From NCBI GenBank assembly GCA_900320765.1, contig ONTN01000044.1, positions 1-13,015 on the forward strand: a DNA stretch of 13,015 nt, in the 5' to 3' direction. The notes beneath the pieces were generated by a model that made no database searches, was not told where the DNA came from, and saw only the letters and a program-made list of their open reading frames with translations. This document shows positions 1 through 5,933 of this stretch, one piece after another. Origin of the DNA: an uncultured Eubacteriales bacterium (GTDB lineage Bacteria > Bacillota > Clostridia > Oscillospirales > Oscillospiraceae). Made by a program: the position numbers and the translations under genes. The stretch's first letter is position 1; each line of letters opens with the position of its first letter.

Positions 1-386
1 GCCTCGTCGATATACTGAAGGTCTCAGATAACGAGCTGCCGCTCCTTACGGGAGTTGAGGATCCGGCGGAGGGAACTAAGATGCTCTCCGAAATGGGCAT
101 AAAGCTCATATTCGTAACTCTCGGGCCGGACGGGGCTTTCTTCCGCTTCGGCGATATCACGGGCTCCTGCCCCACCCCGCCTGTCAAGGTCGCGGACACG
201 AACGGAGCGGGAGATACCTTCTTCGGCGCCGCTCTCTCTCAGATAGCGAAACTTGATAGTCTCGACGAGCTCACCGAGGAAAAGCTTAGGGCAATAACCG
301 AATTTTCAAACAAAGCCGCGGGCATAACCACGAGCAGGCACGGAGCCATTCCCGCAATGCCCACGCTCGACGAGATGAAAAAGTAA
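1..386 (+). CDS. PfkB-family carbohydrate kinase, C-terminal part (5' truncated by window)
   Basis: The reading frame is open from base 3 (first full codon CTC) to the TAA at 384-386, so the gene begins outside the window; the ATG at 81 is internal. About 127 residues are visible. They contain the PfkB/ribokinase C-terminal signature ADTNGAGDTFFGAAL, whose GAGD supplies the anion hole and catalytic Asp base, preceded by the typical strand LIFVTLGPDGAFF. Family members phosphorylate sugars such as fructose with ATP in the cytoplasm. The substrate cannot be decided from this fragment, although fructokinase is the commonest annotation for this motif style. The gene is convergent with the ANTAR gene, with only two bases between the stop codons and no clear terminator. 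It appears unrelated to the nitrogen genes that follow. Confidence 0.88.
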   Translation, partial: LVDILKVSDNELPLLTGVEDPAEGTKMLSEMGIKLIFVTLGPDGAFFRFGDITGSCPTPPVKVADTNGAGDTFFGAALSQIAKLDSLDELTEEKLRAITEFSNKAAGITTSRHGAIPAMPTLDEMKK

Positions 387-388
387 AT

Positions 389-991
389 TTAATAAAACAG
401 CGCAAGCTCTTCAGTTATCGTTTTGGCTGCGGTTTTTTTGGATATGCGTTTTTCCATCGCAAGCCTTTCTATATATCGGTGCGCTTCATCCTCGCTCATC
501 CCGCGCTTTTCGATAAGCGCCCACTTTGCCCTGTTCACGAGGCGGATCTCCTCTATCTTCTCCTCAACTGAGCGGCGGCCCTCCGCCTTTTTCCTCAGTC
601 TCTCGCGCATGGCGGCGAGCACCCGGAGCGAATAAGAGATGAGGCGCTGGCTCGTTGGCTTTGGGGCGGTGACGACGCCGGAGGGCAGTAGCTTGAAATA
701 AATATCCTCATATACCTCAGCCGGGGCGAGGAGCAGGACGGCGGTATCGCTGCCCGACGAGATATCCTCGGCGAGGGAAAAGCCGCTGTCGTCTGATAGC
801 GGCGAATTTATTATCGCGATATCATATTCGTTTTCAAGCATAAGCCGCCGCGCCTCCGCCTCGCTCCCCGCCGAGCGCACCGGCCAGTAGTCCGTGACCG
901 GAAGCAGCTCCTTCGTGACCTCGGCAAATTTGCGGGAGGAGGAGACCAGCAGCACACTGTAGGTTTTCGGCTGGAATACCAAGCGGGTCAC
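389..991 (-). CDS. ANTAR-domain RNA-binding antiterminator with degenerate receiver (NitR-like)
   Basis: The 200-residue protein has a receiver-like domain (about 11-125), a basic/charged helix likely to form a coiled coil (about 126-150) and a C-terminal ANTAR domain (about 143-197, core AKWALIEKRGMSEDEAH then LAMEKRISKKTAAKTI). ANTAR proteins bind paired or single small RNA hairpins with six-base loops and block intrinsic terminators. The receiver is odd: where DLVLLD would carry the phosphoacceptor Asp, the sequence reads DIAIINS (Asn62). The acidic pair after strand 1 is replaced by Ser-Ser-Ser, while the Lys of KPTS (111) remains. Phosphorylation is therefore unlikely. The start is uncertain: GTG at 991 abuts a run of G, while TTG at 982 sits about 8 bases after that G-rich Shine-Dalgarno. 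The gene is 6 bp after the glutamine-synthetase-like gene and is surely co-transcribed. Probable targets are the three hairpin/terminator leaders in this window. Confidence 0.9.
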   Translation of the reverse strand: MTRLVFQPKTYSVLLVSSSRKFAEVTKELLPVTDYWPVRSAGSEAEARRLMLENEYDIAIINSPLSDDSGFSLAEDISSGSDTAVLLLAPAEVYEDIYFKLLPSGVVTAPKPTSQRLISYSLRVLAAMRERLRKKAEGRRSVEEKIEEIRLVNRAKWALIEKRGMSEDEAHRYIERLAMEKRISKKTAAKTITEELALFY

Positions 992-997
992 CCCCCC

Positions 998-1771
998 TCA
1001 AAGGCTTTCGAGAATGAGCTTATAGGGGTTAATACCCGTCTCGGAAACGGAAGATTTCACTCCGTTTACAGTGAGAAGAAGGGAGTTTTTCGTCCCACCG
1101 GGAACGGGCTCGGGCGAAAAATCGGCGAAGAGCCCGTACTGGGCGGCGATAGTTCTTACGACTGCTCGGAAGGTCACGGCGTTGTCCGCCGCCCTGAGAG
1201 CGTCAGCCGGGGCGCAGAGAACGGTGTGCTGCCCCGGGCCGCGCTCATGGTGTGAGCCGAGGGGGCGGATACCCATACGCTCAAGGGTCAGGCAGATCTC
1301 GCGGCGGACGTTTTCGCCCTTGTCGGCGGGGGCGATGTCGAGATAGCCCGCCCCGTCGTGAGGTACGCCGGTCGGCTCGCCCGTCTCGTTGAGCTTCAAA
1401 AGATAGAAGGTCTGGTCAAGGCTCGCCTCGGCGGTCTTTCCCGCGCTTTTCAGCATAAATCTCGGGTCCGAGGCGACGGGAGTCCCGTCGGTATCAAAAA
1501 CGTCGCAGAAGAAGTGGACGACTCTGCCGTGCTGCGGGCGCCACGGGAGCTCGGCGAGCGTTGAGGCGTCCGGCCTCAGAACTATATCGCCATGTAATCC
1601 GTCTATCCCGTCCGCGTTCACGCAAACTCCGTATTTTAGGGCGGATATAAGCTCCGAGGGAGTTATGGCGACGTTTTTCTGTATTCCGTTTATATCGCAG
1701 AAGGCAAGGCGGATGAATTTTACGTCCTCCTCCGCCACGTAATCTATTATCTCTTCCGGGGTGTAGTTCAT
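998..1771 (-). CDS. Short glutamine-synthetase-like protein, predicted pseudoenzyme
   Basis: The 257-residue protein is clearly homologous to type I glutamine synthetase (usually about 440-470 aa). The beta-grasp domain covers about 1-100 (FIRLAFCDINGIQKNVAIT, LRPDASTLAELPWRPQ). The first half of the catalytic domain follows (DPRFMLK, GYLDIAPADKGENVRREI, SHHERGPGQH) and then the protein stops. Compared with the family, the metal-binding GPECEF segment reads LDQTF (Glu to Asp119 and Thr121). HHEVAPGQHEI reads HHERGPGQHTV, so Glu176 is kept and the second Glu is Thr183. GSGMH reads GGTKN, losing the His. The distal Glu and Arg active-site residues are absent altogether. Catalysis is very unlikely. 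The reading frame is otherwise clean and the ANTAR gene begins 6 bp later, so no lost half lies downstream. It is the first gene of the regulator unit, with Shine-Dalgarno AAAGGA upstream. A sensor or binding role for the ANTAR protein is inferred from context. Confidence 0.88.
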   Translation of the reverse strand: MNYTPEEIIDYVAEEDVKFIRLAFCDINGIQKNVAITPSELISALKYGVCVNADGIDGLHGDIVLRPDASTLAELPWRPQHGRVVHFFCDVFDTDGTPVASDPRFMLKSAGKTAEASLDQTFYLLKLNETGEPTGVPHDGAGYLDIAPADKGENVRREICLTLERMGIRPLGSHHERGPGQHTVLCAPADALRAADNAVTFRAVVRTIAAQYGLFADFSPEPVPGGTKNSLLLTVNGVKSSVSETGINPYKLILESL

Positions 1772-1803
1772 TGTCGCTCGTTCCTTTCGATATTTTTTAT
1801 GCT

Positions 1804-1832
1804 ATTTTAGTGCCGGGGCGGTAATACCGCAA
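1804..1832 (-). promoter_or_regulatory. Putative sigma-A promoter of the GS-like/ANTAR unit
   Basis: On the minus strand TTGCGG (1832-1827) and TAAAAT (1809-1804) are separated by exactly 17 bases, about 35 bp upstream of the start codon. The -10 matches 5 of 6 consensus bases and the -35 only 3 of 6, suggesting a weak promoter. No terminator hairpin lies between it and the gene, unlike the other three promoters here. Confidence 0.5.
1818..1830. promoter_or_regulatory. Perfect 6+1+6 palindrome inside the GS-like promoter
   Basis: GCGGTAATACCGC is a perfect inverted repeat with a one-base centre. It overlaps the -35 element and spacer of the putative minus-strand promoter and lies about 31 bp upstream of the divergent pyrG -35. 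That is a good place for a repressor, but the binding protein is unknown and no second copy was seen. Confidence 0.35.
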
Positions 1833-1862
1833 GTGGTTTTTTGATATTTTTTCAGATTGTGA

Positions 1863-1891
1863 TTGACTTTTTCGACATATGGGGGTAAACT
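1863..1891 (+). promoter_or_regulatory. Putative sigma-A promoter of pyrG
   Basis: TTGACT (1863-1868) and TAAACT (1886-1891) are separated by 17 bases; the -35 matches 5 of 6 and the -10 matches 4 of 6 consensus bases. Transcription would start around 1897-1899, only a few bases before the hairpin/terminator leader, which fits an attenuated transcript. Confidence 0.6.
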
Positions 1892-1902
1892 TAACTGGTT
1901 GA

Positions 1903-1918
1903 GAGACAACGGCGTCTC
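1903..1918 (+). promoter_or_regulatory. Candidate ANTAR-target antiterminator hairpin, pyrG leader
   Basis: GAGAC (1903-1907) pairs perfectly with GTCTC (1914-1918) around the six-base loop AACGGC, with A at loop position 1 and G at position 4, as required by known ANTAR RNA targets. The hairpin consumes the 5' arm of the overlapping terminator, so the two folds exclude each other. Only one hairpin fits downstream of the predicted start site; the canonical motif has two. Confidence 0.65.
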
Positions 1919-1953
1919 GCAGTGGGATTTCTGCGCGCTGTTGTCTTTTTTTT
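1904..1953 (+). terminator. Intrinsic terminator in the pyrG leader (attenuator)
   Basis: Bases 1904-1915 pair with 1935-1946 (12 pairs, including two G-U), an inner CGCAG/CTGCG stem can form in the loop, and eight T follow (1946-1953). It lies between the promoter and the pyrG start, so pyrG is transcribed only if this structure is prevented. Its 5' arm contains the hexaloop hairpin. Confidence 0.75.
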
Positions 1954-1969
1954 ATTTGGAGGGATTGCT

Positions 1970-3502
1970 ATGAGCAAATATATTTTCGTCACCGGAGGGG
2001 TAGTCTCCGGACTTGGAAAGGGAATAACGGCAGCCTCTCTCGGAAGGCTTCTGAAGGCGAGGGGGCTCAAGGTCGCGGCGCAGAAACTCGACCCTTACAT
2101 AAACGTGGATCCGGGAACGATGAGCCCGTACCAGCACGGCGAGGTCTACGTTACTGAGGACGGGGCGGAGACAGATCTCGACCTCGGTCACTACGAGAGG
2201 TTCATCGACGAAGACCTCAATAAATACTCCAACCTGACGACGGGCAAGGTCTACTGGAACGTGCTCAATAAGGAGAGACGCGGCGAATACCTGGGTGAGA
2301 CGGTGCAGGTGATACCGCACGTTACGAACGAGATAAAGGAGTTTATCTACGCCGTCGGCAAAAAGACGGGAGCCGACGTCGTCATAACCGAGATAGGCGG
2401 CACAACGGGCGATATCGAGAGCCAGCCGTTTCTTGAGGCGATACGCCAGGTGGGGCTTGAGCAGGGCAGGGGCAACAGCCTTTTCATCCACGTCACCCTC
2501 GTTCCCTATCTTCACGGCAGCGGTGAGCACAAGTCGAAGCCGACCCAGCACTCCGTGAAGGAGCTGCAGGGCATGGGCATCCACCCCGACCTCATCGTCC
2601 TGCGCTGCAACGAGCCGCTTGAGGAATCGATACTGCATAAGATAGCCATGTTCTGCAACGTCCGCCCGGACTGCGTATTTGAGAACAGGACGCTCCCCGT
2701 ACTCTACGAGGCGCCGCTGATGCTCGAAAAGCAGCATCTGTCGAGCGTCGTCTGCCGCGAGCTCGGCATCGAGGCGCCTGAGCCCGACCTTGCCGAGTGG
2801 GCAGAGATGGTGGAGCGCGTCCGCGCCCCGAAAAAGAAGGTGACCGTCGGCCTCGTCGGGAAATATACCGAGCTGCACGACGCCTATCTCTCCGTAGCGG
2901 AGGCGCTTCGCCACGCCGGCTGCGCCCTCGGGGCTGAGGTGGATATCAGGTGGATAGACAGCGAAAAGGTCACTGACGAGGCGGCGGAAGACCTGCTCTC
3001 ACCCTGTGCGGGCATCCTCGTTCCCGGCGGCTTCGGTGAAAGGGGCATTGAGGGTATGATAACAGCCGCGAGATACGCAAGGGAGAAGGGCGTCCCCTAC
3101 CTCGGTCTCTGCCTCGGTATGCAGATAGCCGTTATCGAGTTTGCCCGCCGCGTCTGCGGCTTTGCGGACGCTAACTCGGGCGAATTTGACCCCGATTCAG
3201 CGCATAAGGTGATAGACTTCCTGCCCGATCAGAGCGACGAGACCGCGAAGGGCGGCACGCTGAGGCTCGGCGCCTACCCCTGCCGCATTGCGCCGGGTAC
3301 TAAGATGGAGGAGTGCTATAAAACCGGGCTCGCGGGCCTCGTGATATCCGGAACGAGTCCGGACGGGAGCCTCGTGGAGACCGTAGAGGTCGGGGAGCAC
3401 CCGTTCTTCGTCGGCGTTCAGTACCCTCCGGAATTTAAGTCAAGGCCGAATAAGCCGCACCCCCTCTTCCTCGGCTTCGTCGGCGCGGCGATGGAAAAGT
3501 AA
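1970..3502 (+). CDS. pyrG: CTP synthase with degenerate glutaminase domain
   Basis: The 510-residue protein catalyses ATP-dependent amination of UTP to CTP in the cytoplasm. The N-terminal synthase domain is fully typical (MSKYIFVTGGVVSGLGKG, DPYINVDPGTMSPYQHGEVY, EIGGTTGDIES, KSKPTQHSVKELQ). The C-terminal class I glutamine amidotransferase domain starts near 290 and keeps the nucleophile Cys381 (GLCLGMQ) and the Glu488 of the triad. The usual QFHPEF motif is QYPPEF here, so the catalytic His is Pro486. A conserved segment of about 25 residues, containing RHRYE, is absent between EECY and KTGLAGLV, which accounts for 510 rather than about 535 residues. The synthase half should work with ammonia while glutamine use is doubtful. 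I chose ATG 1970 (GGAGGG Shine-Dalgarno at 1958-1963) over GTG 1922, which lies inside the leader terminator. Flanking terminators make it monocistronic. Confidence 0.96.
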   Translation: MSKYIFVTGGVVSGLGKGITAASLGRLLKARGLKVAAQKLDPYINVDPGTMSPYQHGEVYVTEDGAETDLDLGHYERFIDEDLNKYSNLTTGKVYWNVLNKERRGEYLGETVQVIPHVTNEIKEFIYAVGKKTGADVVITEIGGTTGDIESQPFLEAIRQVGLEQGRGNSLFIHVTLVPYLHGSGEHKSKPTQHSVKELQGMGIHPDLIVLRCNEPLEESILHKIAMFCNVRPDCVFENRTLPVLYEAPLMLEKQHLSSVVCRELGIEAPEPDLAEWAEMVERVRAPKKKVTVGLVGKYTELHDAYLSVAEALRHAGCALGAEVDIRWIDSEKVTDEAAEDLLSPCAGILVPGGFGERGIEGMITAARYAREKGVPYLGLCLGMQIAVIEFARRVCGFADANSGEFDPDSAHKVIDFLPDQSDETAKGGTLRLGAYPCRIAPGTKMEECYKTGLAGLVISGTSPDGSLVETVEVGEHPFFVGVQYPPEFKSRPNKPHPLFLGFVGAAMEK

Positions 3503-3517
3503 AACTTGAGAGAAGGC

Positions 3518-3554
3518 GCGAGCCCCGGTTTTTAAAGTCGGGGCTCGCTTTTTT
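3518..3554 (+). terminator. Intrinsic terminator after pyrG
   Basis: A perfect 10-bp stem, GCGAGCCCCG (3518-3527) with CGGGGCTCGC (3539-3548), has an 11-base loop and six T (3549-3554), 15 bases after the pyrG stop. On the minus strand the hairpin follows the end of the glutamate synthase operon, but without a proper T-tract, so termination there would be weaker. Confidence 0.9.
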
Positions 3555-3557
3555 GCG

Positions 3558-4280
3558 CTAATTTTGAACGTACATCTGCTTATACGGGTTTTTTGTGTCC
3601 GGCGTTACCACCGTGTAGGGCGAAGCTAAAAGCTCCTCGAGACTGCCGCCGAAGCGGGCGCAGAATTCGCCGAGGTGCGGCTCTATCTCGCGCAGGTCCT
3701 CTCTCGTCGCCTCCCTCGCCCTGACCTGCTGCGGGAAAAGAACGTCCTCGCAGCGGGAGTGTAGAAAGAGCTTGCCGCCGTGCATACCCGTGCAGGGAAA
3801 ATTCGAGACTATCGGGGCTTTTCCGCCGAGGCCGAGGACTATTATTATCCCGCCTGCCTGGTATTCGCCCAGGAAGCTCCCGGCAGAGCCGCCGATAACG
3901 AGGACGGGCATCCTGTCGCGGTAGCTCTTCATATGTATTCCCGCCCTGTACCCGGCGCTGCCCTCGACGAATATTCTGCCGCCGCGCATGGCGTAGCCCG
4001 CCGTATCGCCTATATTCCCGTGAATTATAACGTCCCCTGCGTTCATCGTATCGCCCACGGCGTCCTGAGCCGAGCCGAAAACCTCGATATCGGCCCCGTT
4101 AAGATAGGCGCCGAGCGCGTTGCCCGGAACCCCGTGTATCTCTATTTTTCTGCCGGACTGGCCCGCTCCGATGAATCTCTGACCGAGGCAGTCCGTTATG
4201 GCGATATCGCCGGGAACGCTCCTGATTTTATCGCTGAGCGCCCGAAAATCGAGACCCTTCGCGCTGATTGAAGTCATCAT
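3558..4280 (-). CDS. Glutamate synthase GXGXG-domain subunit (GltB C-terminal domain)
   Basis: The 240-residue protein corresponds to the C-terminal right-handed beta-helix of the large subunit of bacterial glutamate synthase, here encoded as a separate polypeptide as in archaeal-type enzymes. Regularly spaced glycines mark the helix turns: HGVPGNALGAYLNG (49-62), FGSAQDAVGDTMNAG (68-82), HGNIGDTAGYAMRGG (87-101), EGSAGYRAGIHMK (106-118) and IGGSAGSFLGEYQAGG. The TGMHGGK segment is at 164-170. The domain has no catalytic residues but holds the amidotransferase and synthase domains together. It is the last gene of the five-gene operon and overlaps the FAD reductase stop by four bases (ATGA), implying translational coupling. 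Shine-Dalgarno AGGAGG lies 6 bases before the first of two adjacent ATGs. The related formylmethanofuran dehydrogenase subunit C fold is ruled out by context. Confidence 0.92.
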   Translation of the reverse strand: MMTSISAKGLDFRALSDKIRSVPGDIAITDCLGQRFIGAGQSGRKIEIHGVPGNALGAYLNGADIEVFGSAQDAVGDTMNAGDVIIHGNIGDTAGYAMRGGRIFVEGSAGYRAGIHMKSYRDRMPVLVIGGSAGSFLGEYQAGGIIIVLGLGGKAPIVSNFPCTGMHGGKLFLHSRCEDVLFPQQVRAREATREDLREIEPHLGEFCARFGGSLEELLASPYTVVTPDTKNPYKQMYVQN

Positions 4281-5479
4281 ACCGCGCCTCCTAACTTTTC
4301 TTTCCTGTACTCCCTGCCAAAGGGCAGGAGCGAGGGCGAACGCATTACCGCATCAAAATCAATCGTATCAAGCGGGGTCTTATCGCGCATAAGCGAAGTG
4401 TAGATTCCCGCCTTTTCCACCCCGCCTATGAGAATGAAGCCGGAGAGATATCCGTCCTTAACGAAAAATCGCCGGTCCGGGTCTCCTAAAGCATCGCCCT
4501 CGTAAAGCCCCGCCGTCATGATATGAAGGCCGAAAAGACCTATCGAATTCATCTTGACGGGGTCTGCGTAGCATTCAGAGCCGCCCGCCATATTGACCCC
4601 AGCCGTGAAGCCGCCGATATGGGCGGCGGGCAGGATGGCGAGGACGCCGGATTTAAATTCCGCGCAGTCGCCTGCGGAAAAAACGCCGGGGATCGAGGTC
4701 TCCATCTTCCCGTTTATCAGTATGCCCCGGTTGACCTCTCCGCCAACGGCCTTCACGAGGGCGGTATTCGCCCTGACGCCGACGGCGAGGACGAGTATAT
4801 CAAATTCCACCGTTCTGCCGCTTCTCATATAGGCTGAGTTTCCGTCGAAGGAATCAGCCGTGTCGCCCAAGAGAAGCTCAATCCCGCTCTTTTCAAGATG
4901 GCGCTCCACTATCTCCGCGCTCTCCGGGGTCAAAATGCTCGAAAGGGCGTGGGGTGCGAGGTCGGCGACGGTCACGCTCTTTACCCTGTCTCTTATGCCC
5001 TCGGCGCATTTAAGGCCGATGAGCCCGGCGCCGATTATAAGAACGCGCTTATCGGCTCCGAGCTCCTTCTCGAGGCTCAGGGCGTCGTCGATCGTCATAA
5101 ACGAGAACTTTTTCTCCACCGTATCGAGCCCGGAAAACGGCGGCACGAAGGGCGAGGAGCCCGCCGCAACGCAGAGAGCGTCGTATGAAAGCTTTTGCCC
5201 GTCTGAGAGAACGACGCTCCCTGATTCCGGCTCAAGCCTTTCCGCCGATACCCCGCGAAGGACGGTAACGCCGTTTTTCTCAAAGAAATCGCTCTCCCGG
5301 TAGCCCATAGTGTCGAGCTTAGCCTTCCCCTCGAGGTAATAGGAAATCAGGGGGCGGGAGTAGGCGCAGGTCTTTTCAGACGAGACGAGGGTTATTTTCG
5401 CCTCCCCGTCTACGCTTCTTATCCCCTCAACGGCGCTCACTCCGGCGATACCGCCGCCGATGATAACGTAGCTTTTCAT
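4277..5479 (-). CDS. FAD-dependent NAD(P)H oxidoreductase subunit of glutamate synthase
   Basis: The 400-residue flavoprotein belongs to the rubredoxin-reductase/NirB-type pyridine nucleotide-disulfide oxidoreductase family. The N-terminal FAD site GGGIAG is at 8-13, CAYSRPLISYYL (38-49) is typical of this family, the NAD(P)H dinucleotide site GAGLIG is at 150-155, and the second FAD motif FSAGDCAE is at 267-274. No redox-active CxxC is seen near the FAD motif. It differs from classical GltD, which carries its own N-terminal Fe-S domain; here the iron-sulphur clusters are on the separate ferredoxin immediately upstream, 4 bp away. Inferred role: oxidise NAD(P)H and pass electrons through the ferredoxin to the synthase subunit. 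A general NADH:acceptor reductase remains possible, but tight packing between glutamate synthase genes makes the complex role likely. Confidence 0.88.
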   Translation of the reverse strand: MKSYVIIGGGIAGVSAVEGIRSVDGEAKITLVSSEKTCAYSRPLISYYLEGKAKLDTMGYRESDFFEKNGVTVLRGVSAERLEPESGSVVLSDGQKLSYDALCVAAGSSPFVPPFSGLDTVEKKFSFMTIDDALSLEKELGADKRVLIIGAGLIGLKCAEGIRDRVKSVTVADLAPHALSSILTPESAEIVERHLEKSGIELLLGDTADSFDGNSAYMRSGRTVEFDILVLAVGVRANTALVKAVGGEVNRGILINGKMETSIPGVFSAGDCAEFKSGVLAILPAAHIGGFTAGVNMAGGSECYADPVKMNSIGLFGLHIMTAGLYEGDALGDPDRRFFVKDGYLSGFILIGGVEKAGIYTSLMRDKTPLDTIDFDAVMRSPSLLPFGREYRKEKLGGAV

Positions 5480-5483
5480 ATTC

Positions 5484-5912
5484 TCAGCCTCTTTCCTCGT
5501 AGACTATCGCCCCGTTCGGGCAGCCCGCGACGCAGGCGGGAGCCCCGGCGGAATTATTAAGGCAGAGCTCGCATTTCGTCGCGAGGCCGTCAGCCCCCGG
5601 GGCAACGCAGCCGTAGGGGCAGGCGAGCACGCAGGTGAGGCAGCCGACGCAGCGGCTTCTGTCTATCCTGACTGCCCCGTCTGCGACGCTGAGAGCCCCC
5701 GTTATGCAGGACTTTACGCACTGAGGATCCGTGCAGTGGCGGCAGGAGACGGCGTAGCTTATTCTCTCGTCGCCCTCGACCCTTATCCTTGGGCTGATTT
5801 TAACGCCCCTGAGCTTCGCCATATCCGAAAGACCGGAATTTGCGAAGGCGCAGTTATATTCGCATAAATGGCAGGCAAGGCACCATTTTTCATTAACGTA
5901 TACCCGTTTCAT
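5484..5912 (-). CDS. Four-cluster [4Fe-4S] ferredoxin subunit of glutamate synthase
   Basis: The 142-residue protein resembles the HycB/NrfC/DmsB electron-transfer family. Sixteen cysteines arrange as four cluster-binding groups: C11-C14-C17-C21; C57-C60-C65-C69; C88-C91-C94-C98 (CVGCLTCVLACP); and C114-C117-C127-C131. One further Cys lies at 102. There is no signal peptide or Tat motif, so it acts in the cytoplasm, unlike periplasmic relatives. It sits between the synthase (21-bp gap) and the FAD reductase (4-bp gap), which suggests it wires electrons from NAD(P)H-FAD to the FMN/Fe-S synthase. Identification as an Fe-S protein is certain; the glutamate synthase partnership follows from operon position. 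Confidence 0.9.
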   Translation of the reverse strand: MKRVYVNEKWCLACHLCEYNCAFANSGLSDMAKLRGVKISPRIRVEGDERISYAVSCRHCTDPQCVKSCITGALSVADGAVRIDRSRCVGCLTCVLACPYGCVAPGADGLATKCELCLNNSAGAPACVAGCPNGAIVYEERG

Positions 5913-5933
5913 CGTTTTCTCCCATCCTGATTA

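Noticed and set aside
386..389. Terminator between the sugar kinase and the convergent ANTAR gene
   Set aside because: Only two bases separate the stops and no stem with a T-tract was found in the flanking bases.
998..1771. Frameshift as the cause of the short glutamine-synthetase-like protein
   Set aside because: No continuation of the missing C-terminal half is found in any frame; the ANTAR gene starts 6 bp later. The lost metal ligands are substitutions, not a frame effect.
1922..1969. GTG start that would add 16 residues to PyrG
   Set aside because: The extra codons run through the leader terminator and its T-tract. ATG 1970 has a good GGAGGG site, and MSKYIFVTGG is the normal CTP synthase N-terminus.
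1892..1969. Bacillus-type CTP-sensing pyrG attenuation by reiterative G addition
   Set aside because: The expected GGGC initial transcript and complementary pyrimidine run are not present at the predicted start.
1952..2914. Long minus-strand open frame (about 320 codons) opposite pyrG
   Set aside because: It is the antisense shadow of a well-conserved gene in biased GC-rich codons, with no recognisable domain and no ribosome binding site.
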